NCBI GenBank assembly: GCA_902702965.1
Contig: CACRXP010000164.1
Location: 963,261 to 1,027,260 of the forward strand
Length of the DNA: 64,000 bases
Reading direction: 5' to 3'
Source of the DNA: Spirometra erinaceieuropaei
Lineage: Eukaryota > Platyhelminthes > Cestoda > Diphyllobothriidea > Diphyllobothriidae
Of the stretch, positions 22,405-35,963 are shown piece by piece. The position numbers and the translations under genes are program-made. Under the pieces are notes generated by a model that saw nothing but the letters and a program-made list of their open reading frames with translations, had not been told where the DNA came from and made no database searches. The stretch's first letter is position 1, and every line of letters begins with the position of its first letter.

Positions 22405-23399
22405 CAGTGACTGACCGATCTCATGAAATGTTGGCTGAAATTCTGAACTGCGTTTTCGATTAGGTAGGATTACCTGGGCGCGGTTTTAATACTGATTATC
22501 TTGCGGCATAATACTATAGAATTTCGGACGTGGCAAGACGTCAGCTTTCTAATACACTGCTTTTCAATCTCCTGTAGAGACCGTACTCAGTAAAAAATGA
22601 CTACTTAATTAGCATGCACTTTTCCCATTGATTTTCGATGGTCTTACAGGTTCAAATATATATTATAGAAACCATGAACAAAGATATGCCTTCTCTCAGT
22701 CGTTTTATAGACAATCACGTTATCTTCATATTTTTAACTCGAAGGAGGTGTATAATTAGCTTTGTAAAAAGTTTCTAATTATGAGATTTTTAAAGACATC
22801 GCAATGTCCATTCACATAGCATTGTACCTGGCCGTTTGCCATAGCTCCTCATGAAATCTACAACATAGTCCGAATCCATTGCAAAATTTTATGGAATCTG
22901 TATGATACCTTTTTAGTGGCATAGAAAAATATGTTATTTTCTTTATGCGGAACGCATGCGTCTTGTAGACTGAAATCACTAAACGCTAATGGAACGATTG
23001 ATCAGGCTCCAAATTATGCGGCAATTAGAAAACTGTTTTAACACCTAGTTATACTTCTTCCTTGAATACTAAGTATAAGTAAGACGTGATTCTCTATTAA
23101 TTGACTGAAGAAAGGAATATTTTTGTTTATGCTTTTTATAATATATATTTGAATCTGTAAGACCATCGAAAATCAATGGGAAAAGTGCATGCCAATTAAG
23201 TAGTCATTTTTTCCCGAGTACGGTTTCTAAAGGAGATTGAAAAACAGTATATTAAAAAGCTGACGTCCTGCCGAGTCCGAAATTTTATAGTATTATGGCG
23301 CAAGATAATCGGTATTAAAACCGCACCCAAGTAATCCTTCCTAATCGAAAACCCATTTCAGAATTTTAACCAGCATTTCATGCGAACGGTCACTCACTG
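22405..23399. mobile_element. Tc1/mariner-type MITE, subfamily B, 995 bp
   Basis: Flanked on both sides by TA (22403-22404 and 23400-23401). The ends are CAGTGACTGACCGATCTCAT and the inverted form ending GGTCACTCACTG. The TIRs are long, roughly 300 bp each, including the CGATTAGGTAGGATTACCT block near each end. CAGT termini and a TA duplication are the hallmark of Tc1/mariner elements. No transposase frame remains. It is the same size as the copy at 61987-62979. Confidence 0.85.
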
Positions 23400-23401
23400 T
23401 A

Positions 23402-23890
23402 CACAGTTAAACATTCTTCTCCCCTCCAAACTGATACCACCCTCGGTACTTTTCTTAAAGCTGTATATGACTCTTGGATCGAATCCGATGTAATTGAGCC
23501 TGAGTGCATTTAACATCGCTCTTCTTTCTTTTCATCTGTAAATGCTACCTCCTCTTTAAAGAATTTGAGTGAATATGGAGATAGTTGATCAGCAGTGTCT
23601 TCAAAGCATTTGGTGACCGTATGTTGGCTTTGTCTTATTTGGCATAATTTACGTTAATTGTGATAATGTCAAAAAATGCCATAGTCACTCCAGGAAACCG
23701 GGTGAGTTAGCTTGGCCGCATTCACCGATGCTGGTCCATGCTGCTGACAGAATTTAACCGAATGCTTGAGCTGGAACGATCCGCCAGAGTGTGTGGGCGG
23801 TTTTCGTCATCTTGAAGTACTGAAGATGATTGTACTTGCCTCATACTGAGACTTGGTCGACTTGTCATTTTCTGTGCGAAAACACATGAA
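23402..23890. other. Unassigned spacer between two MITEs
   Basis: No gene was recognised; a 62-codon minus-strand frame has no motif. Confidence 0.4.
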
Positions 23891-24570
23891 CAGTCGGTGG
23901 GGCAACTCATGAAATGTCCACCGAAATTCTAAAATGGGTATTCGACCTGAAAAGGTTAATTAGGTAGGGTTGTAAAACTAATCGTCTTACAGCATAATTC
24001 TATAATAATTCATTTACGGCAGGATGCCAGTTTTCGAACGAACTTCTTTTCGGCTTCATGCGAAAAAGACACTTTATAAGAAATGACCGTGAAATGGTCG
24101 TTCATAAAATGTCGTATCTCCGCATTCACCAATGTCACTGGAAAATTTTACGATTTGGCAAGGTGTAACGGCAGGTCAGGTTCAAAATTATTCGGGAATT
24201 GGAAAGTTTTGAAACCGAATTATACTCCTCATTTGAGTATAAAATTGATTGAAGACGTAATTTTCTACCAAATGGGTAGTAGAATGAATAATTTTATGCA
24301 TGTTATCCATGAAATATAATTGAATTTTTATGAGCGTCGATAATCAATGAGAAAAGTGCATGCTACACGTGTAGTTATTTTTTACAAAGTATGGTTTTCG
24401 CATTAAGCCGAAAAGAAGTTCATTCGAAAACTGGCATCCTGCCGTAAATGAATTATTATAGAATTATGCTGTAAGACGATTAGCTTTACAACCCTACCTA
24501 ATTAACCTTTTCAAGTCGGAAACCCATTTTAGAATTTCGGTCGAAATTTCGTAAATTAGCCCACCTACTG
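23891..24570. mobile_element. Tc1/mariner-type MITE, subfamily A, 680 bp deletion form
   Basis: The left end is CAGTCGGTGGGGCAACTCAT and the right end ATTAGCCCACCTACTG, followed by TA at 24571; the left flank is AA, so that TA is eroded. The long TIR includes AGGTAGGGTTGTAAAACTAA and its inverse near 24480. The central core is shorter than in the 950-995 bp copies. Non-coding. Confidence 0.8.
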
Positions 24571-24572
24571 TA

Positions 24573-25944
24573 CCGTCGCATACAAAGGATTCAACAGAGT
24601 TCTTTTCATGGTAGTTACATTTTTTGATTGATATAGTACCTTATTTCTATATTATCCCGGTTTCGCAGATGGAAGTTTAGTCTGTGTGTGGGAAATTATT
24701 AAGCGAATAAAAGTCACCATCTTCCTGGACGTCAGCATACAGACAAACCTGGGGCTAGGAATTAGCAGGGACGAGGCTTAAGGGGCGGATAACTATTTTC
24801 ATCCATTTCTGGGGATCCGAGTATTACAATGCTTGATTCTGACGAAATACTAGTGCGGAACACTGAGTTAAGATTTCATACACACCCGCAAATTTGTGTC
24901 ATACGAGAAAACGTTTGTTCTTATTCATTTTTTATATTTTATTTTGTAAAGAAATGAACAAAATGACTTTTTATTACAACTTATGTTTATTTGAACTATG
25001 GGTAAATTTTTGTTTGAACGCTTCCACCACCCATTAGAAAATCTCGCTTACACTCAGTCATCCATTTCCTGCAAGGATGTTGCCAGATGCAGCCTGTCCA
25101 TCGTCTAAATCGCTGCTTTTGGAGCAAACGTTTCGTATTTGCCCCTTTTGATCAGTGAGTTCCCTATAATTACTTCGAGATAACCTTTGTTCCGTATCCG
25201 ACCGCTGAACTTAGCTGTAAATGCAAGTTAACTCAGCATGTGCTGACTGCCGCTGACATCTTTGGTGTTCATCTGTAATTTCTACTGAAAAGTAAGAGAG
25301 GCTAACTGTCCGCCCCCCACTGTTTTAGTCGCTGGTGAGCGGAAACTTCGAAAGGGTTGTCAGTCAACAAGGATTTCCGTTTGTCATTTATCATTTCTGC
25401 TCCTCGTCCTATCGGCTGCACAGAAATTCTTAATTGCTGATTTCCTGAGGGCTCTTCACCTCGAGGACTTGACCTCATTGCCTCGAGGCGACAATGCCGG
25501 AAATGTAACTGACACGAGACAGAAGGGTCAGTGATTATTGTAGTAGAAAATCAAATCTGAACGAGCGAATTTTCCACCTACTTTGCTGGGAATGGGGGCG
25601 TAAAAATTCATTAAACTAACATTATGTTGGCGCAGATGAAATAGTTATAAATCCGAATAGATATACAAGTGCATTTGGAAGCAGTTTCATGGACTTCAAG
25701 ATGCGTCCGGTAGCGAGGGAGTCGTCAGGTTACCAAGCCATAATTAATATTACAGACCGCCGTATGTTGTCAAACTCCAAAGTACGAGAGTGGGCTCAGG
25801 TACGAGTTCCGCGCTCCCAAAAGTAGACTCAAGGCCGAAAGTTTAAACGATGATCGATCCAGGGCGATATTTTTGAAGGAACTTTGTAGCAACTGGTAGG
25901 ACATGGTAGGAAACTTTAAGACCAACAGATTCCAGTCATTCCTG
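24573..25944. other. Unassigned sequence
   Basis: No gene, RNA or repeat family was recognised. There are no open frames of note. Confidence 0.4.
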
Positions 25945-26360
25945 ACACCTAACAGTTCGCCCGGCGTGACCGGCGATGTTCACTGCGTGCCACAAAGCAG
26001 GGCGGGGCAGGGGCGTAGACATGCGCTTGAATCAGTATAAAGTGATAGTAGACTTTCGTTGCATCTATCTCACTATCTCCTCCTCCCTCACTTGGCCCCA
26101 CTGTCATGACGGAGTCAAAAAGACCGGATGCTTGAGAGAGCGGTGACCGGCACGGCGAGCAACCACATCGGGTTGTGCCACCACCCCCTCTGGTCCACAA
26201 AATACACCGACCAGAATTTCGTTCATCAAGTGAAGAGGGCGGCGCGGGATCAAGTTGGCCCGGAGTTAGCCTGCATCTTGGCGTACCGCCACACTCCAGA
26301 TACTGATCTAGCCCCTGTGTTGGTCCAGAGCATCTACTGCGTGGGTTTTTAGGGGTAAAC
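25945..26360 (+). repeat. Unclassified interspersed repeat, copy at 26 kb
   Basis: The blocks ACACCTAACAGTTCG, GCAGGGCGGGGCAGGGGCGT, CTATCTCCTCCTCCCTCAC, GACGGAGTCAAAAAGACCGG and CCACCCCCTCTGGTC come in the same order as in the copies at 44520-44740 (first four) and 7690-8165 (last three, minus strand). The 141-codon minus-strand frame here is probably antisense to the repeat. Confidence 0.5.
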
Positions 26361-29300
26361 ATAGACGCACACACACCTCACAGCGGAAATCTAACCCTCA
26401 TCCCTAAACATCCTCGTTTTTCGTAATCCTACCGTCTTAACTTGCCACAAAGCTGCTCAAGATGCCAACGAGCACGTTGCAAAATTTTAATTTCTGCAAC
26501 ACAAAGATGCTGCATACGCGTGTGCTGTCAGCGAGTGGAAAATCTGTGCGGTGCGCCCACTGCCAAGACGGTCAACCTCCATCACCTCAGGAAACTGGTC
26601 GGAACAAACAACTATCCGAGGGAGCACATTGAGAGCGGACTACGAACTTCATGGCACAGAACAGCAATACCAAACAGCGTCATGTAATGAAGAAAGATTG
26701 CGAGCATAAAAGGATTACCAGGGACTCTGGTTTGATACTCTGTACTGCCTGTCGTGAGAGTTGCCTGCTGACTTTACTCATCACCTGACCAGCAGGGAAT
26801 GTGACCCAGAGACCCTGTTCGCAACGAGGTGACTTTGCACGCCATTTCCTGTCCTCGAAACAGTTACAGAAGTTGCAGCCGTGTTTGAGAAATTGGATGA
26901 AAGCTTTGCACAGGTATACACGAGAGCTAACTGGTGATGAAGATCTTTTAGTCGAATTTGCAGGCGACCTCCCATGCCACACAAAGTGAATACGCTTCCG
27001 ATCTCAACACACTCTCTATTGTGAACCGAACGGGTGAACGCTTACCTCCCCAGCTGCGAGTGTTTGCAGACAACCACTTAACCAGTCGTCGAATTGACCC
27101 GCTTACTGTATACTGTTTCGCCTTACCCACCCTATATGACCGTCGATACTACAGACACCGACTGTAAATACCAGTATGCAGGCGGCATGACGAACTGACC
27201 GACGGACAGTTCGAGGTCTCATAATGTGGACGGTAAACCAGACCCACCAGCCGCTGCGGGTGGGGGGCCGAAATGGAACTCTGGGACCTCAGATGCCCGA
27301 TGAACAATCCAGCGGACACTGATGCTTCTTCTGCATTTTTGTTTATTTTCGTGTGACCGCGAACGTGGTTCATATAACTAACTTCCCAGTCGAAATTGCC
27401 TCCAGTTAATGCCGCCAACCGAAATGGAAAACTAGGTTGCCCTAACAACCACTATTTGAGGAACCGATGTCCACAGTTGCAGTCGACAAAGCAGGAGTTA
27501 GGAGATTGGATAATCCCACTTGAATTGGATGCACCTTGTTTGAATTTGAGTGTTACGTCTTCTGGGCTTCAGTAAATTTGAGGTGTATGAAGATCAAATA
27601 TTGGTCGGTTTCAGGTTCTTGGCTCTTGTTGAAGCACTTTCCGGGACCTCAACTTAAGACTACGAGGTTTTGATAAAAAGGCCTGTTCGAAGATGCCAAT
27701 CGCATACTTCCCACGGAGTAGAGGAGATGGTATTCGGAAACAGAGTAATCGTTAATCTGTCAGCTGAGGAACATGCAAAAAAAACAAATTGTTTTGATGT
27801 GACTCCATACTTAGAGCTATGATATGGCGGCACTGACAGAGCTTAAATACCACAAAAGTAAAACAGGGTGGAGGTTGAGGAACGCTGCAACTGAAATTGG
27901 CCCTGGTTATAATTTAGCTACCCTTCCTTGATCTTCTAATCCATATTCTGCAAACAGCCGCCCATAATAGGCGATTTCACTTAGATATAAACCGTATCCG
28001 ATTAATACAAAACGTTCTCTCAAGCGCATCAGTGGTTATTCTAAGACGGGTCGCCACTCTTCAGTTCGATGCAGACGATAAAATCGGAACTTTCCGGAAT
28101 GTCTCTTCCGGTTTCCCCAACTTTTTTTATTCTATCCGTACTGACAAATCGACACTCTCAGCAGGCAGAATATTACCTCTGCTATCTAACAACTACAATC
28201 TCCGCTGTCTTTGCGGATGACAGTACTCCATTACCGACTGCTCCTTGCATTGTAACTAACAAGGAAACCTCTAGGCTAGGCCTCAGAGGGAAAACAGGGC
28301 TACTCATTTCGCACCCTGAAATCAAAATAAACCGGGGAACTCCCCCCCCCCCTCCGAGTGACTTTAAATGCTGGCCAAAACATCTGCGAGATTACCTGTC
28401 GCTGGCTCAGGTAGAAGAACATTAGACTCGGCGGTCGACAGATGAGGATTCAGGTCTTCCGACATGGCTTTGGCGTACGACCAACTAATGACGGCATAGG
28501 AGCTAGTATTTCTTTCACTTTTTCGCAAACTTCTAGAAAATAGAGAATATTCAGGGGCGCTCAATTAACTAGACTTCCCATACTCATATCGGTGGAGACG
28601 TGAAAGGCTGGGATAGGCTTTTCCCTCCAAATACTGGCGACCCATTAATATTGACGTTTAAAACGAACTCACACAGTAGCATCATTTAAGATAGTAACTG
28701 CTCACTGAAAATCTGTGGGCAATTGAAGAAGCATATGGACAAAGTTCCAGATGTCCTTGAAGAAAATTTGAACGTGTACATATGAGGGCTAGGTGCAGCT
28801 GTTTACGTACTGAAAAAGAAAACCACATATTAAGATTCTAAGGCCTCTTCGTCTGTTTGTTTTCGTGCCTACTGTCAAGTAGAAGGCAGAAACTGTTTGT
28901 TTGTTTAGTCATTCAGAGTATGCTAATCTCATGCAACACTGAAATAAGGAGTATGTCCTCCACATCGAGTTCCTTTCTCGATAAACCCCGAAAGGACTTA
29001 AATAAGAAGCACTGATATTATCAGTGACCAAACTTGCAACCGGGCAGTACTACACAAACATCTAACGCCTTCCACTTTCGGAACATCCCTTCCCCAATTG
29101 CGCAAACGACCAGCTGCCATAGAAGTGATAGTCCACCATGGGTTAGGAACGGAATGACCACAATGTCCACCAGCCGCCCGACTTCAGCATGCTTGATTTT
29201 CTGTGGCTCTTTCTCGGCTGCAGCAAATTTGTAGACCCAGTTTTGCCTCCTCTGTCCTGATTTACTAGCTGGTGGTTGACTGTTTCATGTCCTCCCCACC

Positions 29301-30252
29301 AAAGCACTTACATGGCGTTTCCCCAGCCAAATGCCCTTGACGCCAGCCCGTTAGGCGGATGCCCAAAGTCTCCGTTACCTCCCCCCCATTCTCCTTCTTC
29401 TTCTCCTCCTCCTCCTCCTCCTTCTCCTGGTCCCTCGTCTTCTTCTTCTCCCCCTTCAACCCCCAAGCGTTTGCTCAACAGGAGAGTTGCGTGGCGATGT
29501 CTAACAGAGGGCGCCTAAACTCTCAATGGCCGGGGTCAAAGAGTTTTGGGGGGAATAATGCTTTTTGTTAGCGAAACGGTGGGGGGAGGGAAGTGGGAGG
29601 ATTCGTTTCTCAAGCAATTACCGTACAGGTAGTCCCCTTTCGCACCCTTTTCGCTCCGCACCCCTCCTTCACCCCAATCCACCACTCATTTGCCTCCCTT
29701 CTTATTGTGTTCACCTGCAAGGCACTCTCTCTCTTGGTGGGTTTGGTCGCTTAAGTGAAACGGGAACAAAAGAAGAAAAATGTGTGGAAGTGTATTTTGA
29801 ACCACCAACGGCAGGCGGAATTTAATTGGGCTTCTAAGAAATCCTAGGGATGAAATTAAGCGCCAACTCTCCTCTTTTCCTCTCCTCACATCCTTTCAAG
29901 CAGCGTCTCTACAATCCGGAGGATTTACCTTGGGGTTTAAATACCAAAGGGACGAAAACGGTAAAAAGTAAGGTCTCAGTAGGCTCTCAGATGTGGCTTC
30001 CCGTTCCTATTTAAGTCAAACTTTTAGGTAACACAAGTGCGGTAGGTCAACAACTCCGGACGCATCTTGTAAATGAAAGCCTTCTATGCCAGCCAGACGA
30101 GTAAGTAGCATTGACTACTTTGGTTCAGTGAGCATCCACTTACGGATTGTAAATTACAAACAACCTTTCGAGCCCAATGTAGGAAAATTCGCCCTAGCAG
30201 CGCACTTACGTCAGTGCATTGGGTTCCAGCAAAGTTGCCGCAGTATGCTTAT
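26361..30252. other. Unassigned sequence with a CTC/CTT microsatellite
   Basis: A polypyrimidine microsatellite lies at about 29388-29455 (CTT, CTC and CCT units), and its translations (Ser/Pro or Glu/Lys runs) are artefacts. A cytosine run lies at 28341-28351. Other frames (26442-26687, 27149-27448, 28069-28425, 29565-29825) have no recognised domain. No repeat family was identified. Confidence 0.4.
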
Positions 30253-30253
30253 A

Positions 30254-31247
30254 CAGTAGATGTGCTAATTCATGAAATGTCAACCAAAGTATCGAAATGC
30301 GTTCTCGTTTCGAAAAGATAAATTAAGTAATGTTGTAAAACTAATCATGACGCAGCATAAATCTATAATGATCCAGTTACCTCAGGGTGTCGGCTTTCGA
30401 AAGAACTCATTTTCGGCTGCATGCAAGATCTATATTCTGCAAAAAATGACTACTTATGTAGCATGCAATTTTCTCATTGATTTTCGATGCCCTTGAGAAT
30501 TCAATTATATTTTATGGAAAACATGCATAAAAATATTCATTCTTTTACTTATTCGGTAGAAAATCACGTCTTCTTCCAATTTCATGCTCAAAAGAAAAGT
30601 ATAATTCGGTTTTAAAAAGGTTTCTTATTGTGAGATTTTTTAATACCGTTACATGGCCGTTCCTGAAACGTCATGTATCTGCATTTACGAATGTGGCTTG
30701 TAAAGTTAACGATATTGCTCAAATCCACTGCTTAATTTTATGAACCCCATATGGTCTCCTCTTAACACCGTAGAGAAATGCATGGTTTTCCGTACACGGA
30801 AAATATGCAGCTTGTAGTTTTGAAACCCTAAATGAAAGTGTAACAGCAAGTCAGGTTCAAAATTATTCGGGAATTAGAAAAGTTTTTTGAAACCGAATTA
30901 TGCTCTTCTTTCGAGTATAAAATATGAAGAGGACGTGATTTCCCACCGAATGAGTAAACGAATGAATATTTTTGCATGTTTTCCATGAAATAAAATTGAA
31001 TTTTTCAAGAGCATCGAAAATCAATGAGAAAATTGCATGCAAAATAAGTAGTCATCTTTTGCAGAGTATAGAGCTTGCATGCAGCCGAAAATGAGTTCTT
31101 TCGAAAGTCGACACCCTGAGGTAACTGGATCATTATAGATTTATGCTGCATCATGATTAGTTTTACAACACTACTTAATTTATCTTTTCGAAACGAGAAC
31201 GCATTTCGATACTTTGGTTGACATTTCATGAGTTAGCACATCCACTG
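30254..31247. mobile_element. Tc1/mariner-type MITE, subfamily A, 994 bp, youngest-looking copy
   Basis: Flanked by TA (30252-30253 and 31248-31249). The ends are CAGTAGATGTGCTAATTCAT and the inverse of CAGTGGATGTGCTAACTCAT. The arms, about 30254-30580 and 30920-31247, are inverted copies that differ at only a few percent of sites by eye. As a result, two 74-codon frames (30272-30496 plus and 31005-31229 minus) are near-identical mirror images. They are TIR sequence, not genes. The arm similarity suggests a recent insertion or recent arm homogenisation. Confidence 0.88.
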
Positions 31248-31249
31248 TA

Positions 31250-34200
31250 TGTGTAGAGCATCTTTTCACATCCTTCCGTGTACAGTCACTCGCTCGCTTG
31301 TTATTGGGTCTTTCATAACTTCCGCATCGAAAAATCACCTACTGAAGGTCACTATTTCAGTGGATAAGAGCAAATGCATGGCTAATGCTCCCATTGCAGG
31401 GTTTCATTTCCCTGGAAAAATGAAAACTGTGTCTCTTAGCATTCTGCTTTCGTAGATCATCTGAAATATTAGTGCTCGTATTAATGGTTTATTATTCTCG
31501 GTCTTCTTGGTCAAAGAAGGCAAGCAAACTGTTCCCTCCAGAAAACAAACATCAGTAAAGCATGCAAGACAAGGCTGGTTTAAATCGCATGCATTGTATT
31601 CATTCAACTTCCATTTGCGCAGAGACGTTGTTTCTGCCAAAACAACATTTCGATGCTGATGCTGTTGGTTAAGGCAGGGAAAATCTACTACCCTTATTAA
31701 CGCACATTTTGAAGCAGCGTACCTACAAGAACAAAGTTTCGCTTCATTTAACGAGTCACTTTCGTTTTTTGGTGAGTTATTTAGCATTTGATATACTCGG
31801 GTCGTCCGGCGGGGCCTGAATATACTATAAAATCAGTAAAATGAAAATTTAAAGATGTGTTAATGTCTAGGATTTCATTTAACTAGGTCCTTTATACCTC
31901 CAAGCAGGACGGTACGGGTCACAAGAAAAGATTAATTGTCTGACTACCATAGGACTGGGGAACTAATACGGCTGCCCATATCCGCTGAACTTTGTGAGAC
32001 TTGCAGTGACTCTCCACAAGCCTTGAAAGAAAGCATAGCGCTGACTTTACTGAACATACACACCAAGTATCCTGGAAGCCTTAGGAGCATGCAAATATTA
32101 GGAAATACGCAAAGCATCCATGGATATATTTATCTTCATCCTAATCTTGCATATAAGCTGGATCCCACAAGCAGTAGGTATCCTCCCTTCAGGTCCAAAA
32201 CTGGGACTAGACTAAGCTTTCTGTAAAATGAGACTCACAGTGAACCTTCACCCTTTGGAGTGCGGGAAGCGGCCGACACAAAGGTCAGTATCCTGCCGCG
32301 AACGGAATGCACTGAGATACTTTGCATTCTTTGTATAACTGTGGGTTAATTCAGGCAATAGTTTTCCAACAAAAGTCCTTTTTTGAGACTTCATTTGTGT
32401 GATCTGTTTAATTGCTGACATTGTGACCCAGACGTTGGCCACCCCGAGCAGTTAGGGGTTTTTAAGTGCACAAGCTCATAAAATGTTATGTAGGGCTCAG
32501 TTTTTTTACTAGGCATTGTAATCAGTGTCTGGCTGGTATTCTACGGACGGCGAAAGAATGGAAATAAGTGTGTAGTCACAGCGCTTTCAGGTGTTTAATC
32601 CGTATACCTAAAATATTAGGAGCCAAAAGGCCAGTAATGAAGGCACCCATCAGATATCTCCAGAGGTTCCACGCTACCTACTGAAGCAAATTAAGTTCTA
32701 TATCCCCCAAGCCTACAACTGTATGATTTTTCCCTTGCAGTCACAGAACCGCGGGGGTAAGATGTGGTTATACAACCCCAAATGATGGAAATGATGCTGT
32801 TGGGGTTGGAGTTAGGGGTCAGGGGGTGGGGCAATGATTTTTCAACCATTCAATGTACAACCGCTCATTCGCGATAGCCATTCGTTTGCATACAACTACT
32901 TGACCTCGTCGCCTGTGCGTTCCCCGGCCCCACCTGTAAAAACACCCATTACCACCGGTCCCGTATTACAGGTGTCTAGGTTTTGTTTACGTTAGATGAG
33001 GCTACATTACCACATCTAACCAACGCGGGAGCACTGAACCCCTGATCACAGTTTCCCTTTAAAGTCTACTCCAATCTTCGTGGTGATCAGCAACAATCGT
33101 CCAGCCTACAAAAGCACTGATTGAATGTTTTCCGTTTCTTCTTTACACTGAGGATAATAACAGCCTGCTCCTCAAAGTTCATGCTAAGGATAGGAGGATA
33201 TTGAGAGCACTGCATGCACACTCCAAAGAGATAAAAGCCCATTAACCTTCGTATGCCGTGGAAGGTCGCTTTAATTGCCTTTTCGTTTTGAGGCGATTTT
33301 ATGGATATCTTAAAAGGAGAATACACGTAAAGTCAAACCACTCAGTTGGAAGCATGGGATGACAGAGGTCAACATCTCAGAACACGGTTGAGAAAAGGAG
33401 AGTAATCGTGAGAAAGACATGTAGACACAATCGTCAAACTGCGCTGTACTGCTAATAGGATAAGAGGGAGAGGCGATTCGGCGAAGTAACAATTAATATT
33501 TCATAAAATATGGAAGATGGGGCAGGACTGTGGTGAGAAATAACAGTAAGTGGCGTAAATTCATGAAAAAATTTCAAATGACCATAAACTAAAAAAAATG
33601 CGTAGACCGAAACTTGAATTTAACAAAAGCGATCTGCACGTGCATGAAATGCCAAAAGAAATGCCGGAAGTGACATTTCATTGATTCGCAATAAATTTCA
33701 TAACTAAAAGCGGAGATACCGAAAGCTCGAATATCTGCCCCCAATGAGTAAACTTCACGTACATAAAAGCCGTCCGCACAAATAATTGACAATAAAAATA
33801 TGGCAAGCAAAATAAACTCAAAAAGGCTTATTTGGCAACCCTCGAGCTATCCCGCTTCCAAGAACTAGCACAGCATCAGAAAGGGCAACTAGGAAACTGG
33901 TTGCTGTGCACATACACGTTTCAAAATGCTGTTGAAAAATAAATTATTTTTGTTACAGTTAATTAATGCAACTGGTTTTCCCAACGACCTTGAATCCTAT
34001 TGAGTTCCAGGGTGTCCATGCAATTTCGGTAAATTCATTGTGGTTTACAGTGTTTTGCAATGGATTATTCGAAGTTGTTTGGTAATTTAGTTTATGTTTA
34101 TCAGAACCCTTGAAATAGGAAAATTCTTAAGAACGTTCACCATTGTAGTGAACTGCCGGAAGTTCCTTCCTCGTAGATGACGTTTTCGACCATATTTGCA

Positions 34201-34969
34201 GACTTAGCCGGACAGGAGACCTAACTGCTAAAGGACCTGCATCCCCAAAGCAGGGGCCTGCGATGAATCTACTCATGCCCAAATGAAAAACCTTCTGTAA
34301 TAAATTATCTCCTTAAACGCGCCTTCCTGGAGTATTTAGTCAATGACAACCTACTTCATTAATATTTTGTAATTTAAAGTCTAAAAACTGTGAGAACGTT
34401 TGCCCATTTAGGCAGATCTCTGAATGCTAATTATAGCCTCTTTCACTGTGGACGATAATAACTCCCTATTCTTTCTATATTTGCGCCATTTTCGTTATCA
34501 CTCCTTTCTTTAATATCCCCTTTTATGGCCATAAATATGCATCAAAGTGAGTATGTAAGTATGAAAATATTGCTCAAGCCAATATTGCCGTGCCTCTTCC
34601 GTTTCTAGATTATATTTTAAGAGAAACGGGAAACGTTTTTACATTTGCTGAAATTTAAAACAGTCAATAGCATGCATTTCCTCTCCAGGCTACTTGTGGA
34701 ATATTGGCATAGGCTTGGGTTCCTTAAAATAAAAGATTTTAGATGTTGTTAGTAACTTCTATAAACTACGAAATACATAGACTTCCATACCAGTATTTCC
34801 TAAAAGAAAAGCTTGCACTGTGCCACAAAATATCATCTTTGCCCACATTTTGCACTATCGGGTTACCGAAAATCCAAACTTCAGTTTGACAGAGATTGTT
34901 TTTGCAAGTCCATCATGACTAGTTTAATGCCATCTGTTAGATGACAGCGTGCTAGTCTATGCGTATCTA
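31250..34969. other. Unassigned sequence, one small SINE fragment
   Basis: GTCGTCCGGCGGGGCCTGA at about 31801-31819 matches the core of the tRNA-like SINE at 21260. A MITE at 32760-33017 is listed separately. A 127-codon minus-strand frame (31404-31787) and a 96-codon plus-strand frame (31936-32226) have protein-like composition but no domain I know. The latter follows a CCATAG acceptor-like site and contains possible donors, so a small exon is possible though weak. Confidence 0.35.
32760..33017. mobile_element. MITE (TIR AGATGTGGTTAT), copy 2
   Basis: The ends are AGATGTGGTTATACAACCCC on the left and ATTACCACATCT on the right. The interior has GGAGTTAGGGGTCAGG, then the family block CTTGACCTCGTCGCCTGTGC, then CACCTGTAAAAACACCCATT, matching the copy in the LINE at 4631 in the same orientation. 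About 258 bp long, non-coding. Confidence 0.65.
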
Positions 34970-35430
34970 CTAGTCGTACCAGGTCACGCGTTGCTGTGAC
35001 TCAGTCTGACAACAGCCCCATTGTGTGGGTTGTGGGGCAAGTTCAAGTGGCGGCCAAGAGTTGCTTGTTTATCTCCCCCATATTGCATCGGCCCATTGGG
35101 AGAGGGGGGAGTAGATGTCCAAGTGTCTGCAGGGGAATGAGAGCCGCCGTCGGAGCGCACGTGTGTTTGAGCATATGTCGATCAAGTAGCCGCAGGCCAG
35201 TGAGTCTGGAAATCCCCCTGCCTTTCCGCCCAGCAGATGGCGTTTTCATGCAAGAAAAACACGTTTCTATCCGTCACAGGCGTGCTATCTGCATAATTAT
35301 GAAGATATAAACCCGCCTCTATGCGTATGCAAGATTGTGTCAAAATCTCAGAGCAATCTGTGCGGTACTTTCGAAGATTAGGAACAAACGAACATTTCCA
35401 TTTGTATGTATATAAAAATTCACAGATAGA
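34970..35430 (-). mobile_element. Short non-autonomous Helitron
   Basis: On the minus strand it begins TCTATCTGTG followed by AATTTTTATATAC, the TC-start and TATATA-rich opening common in Helitrons. It ends GTCACAGCAACGCGTGACC then TGGTACGACTAG (CTAG, followed by T). That end closely resembles the end of the autonomous copy at 40485-40518 (CCACAGTAACGCGCGGCC then GGGCACAGCTAG). About 461 bp with no Rep/helicase coding. The base before the TC is not the expected A, so the 5' border could be off by a few bases. Confidence 0.65.
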
Positions 35431-35963
35431 CACGTGAATATAACTATAAGGGAAAACTATTGGGCACCAATCGGACTTGCCTTCACAAGATATTTAAGGA
35501 GCTGCCTCCAATTACTTCGGGATTCTCTGTCGCGACCGGATGCAGTCAACAACTGTCCCCCCTCCAACGGCGGCTAGGAGGACAATCCTGGGTTTCGCAT
35601 GCGCCAAAACCCGCCAACCGGTAGCCCTCACTTTTCTTTCACTTGGGAATCTTCCCTGATTTATGTAATATGCCACATATACTTCCTAACTATCAGACTG
35701 TTAGCCTTCACTGTCGTAGTATAGTTTAACATTTTTCCTTTTTCCGTTGCTTTCCGGTTCGTTTTTACTAGTTGTTCTTATTTTTACAGTGCACAACGCG
35801 AAGGCATTGAGTTGCGCTGAATGTTGGGCGCTTGAATTAAAATATTTCCTTGACAATTTTTGAGCATTTTTTGCCTCCTTCTCAATGTTCCACGATGTCG
35901 TAAGTTTTGCTAAAGCTTTCTTCTTTTTCCAGTGCAATTGGTCTGCTTTATTTTATTCACAAA
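35431..35963 (+). other. Probable 5' leader of the autonomous Helitron or spacer
   Basis: The 5' TC terminus of the plus-strand Helitron should lie here or just left, but no clear start was found. A small minus-strand frame (35701-35937) is not convincing. Confidence 0.35.

Noticed and set aside
29265..29518. Ser/Pro and Glu/Lys-rich frames
   Set aside because: They are translations of the CTT/CTC microsatellite.
30272..31229. Two near-identical 74-residue frames on opposite strands
   Set aside because: They are the two arms of a MITE, so they are not genes.
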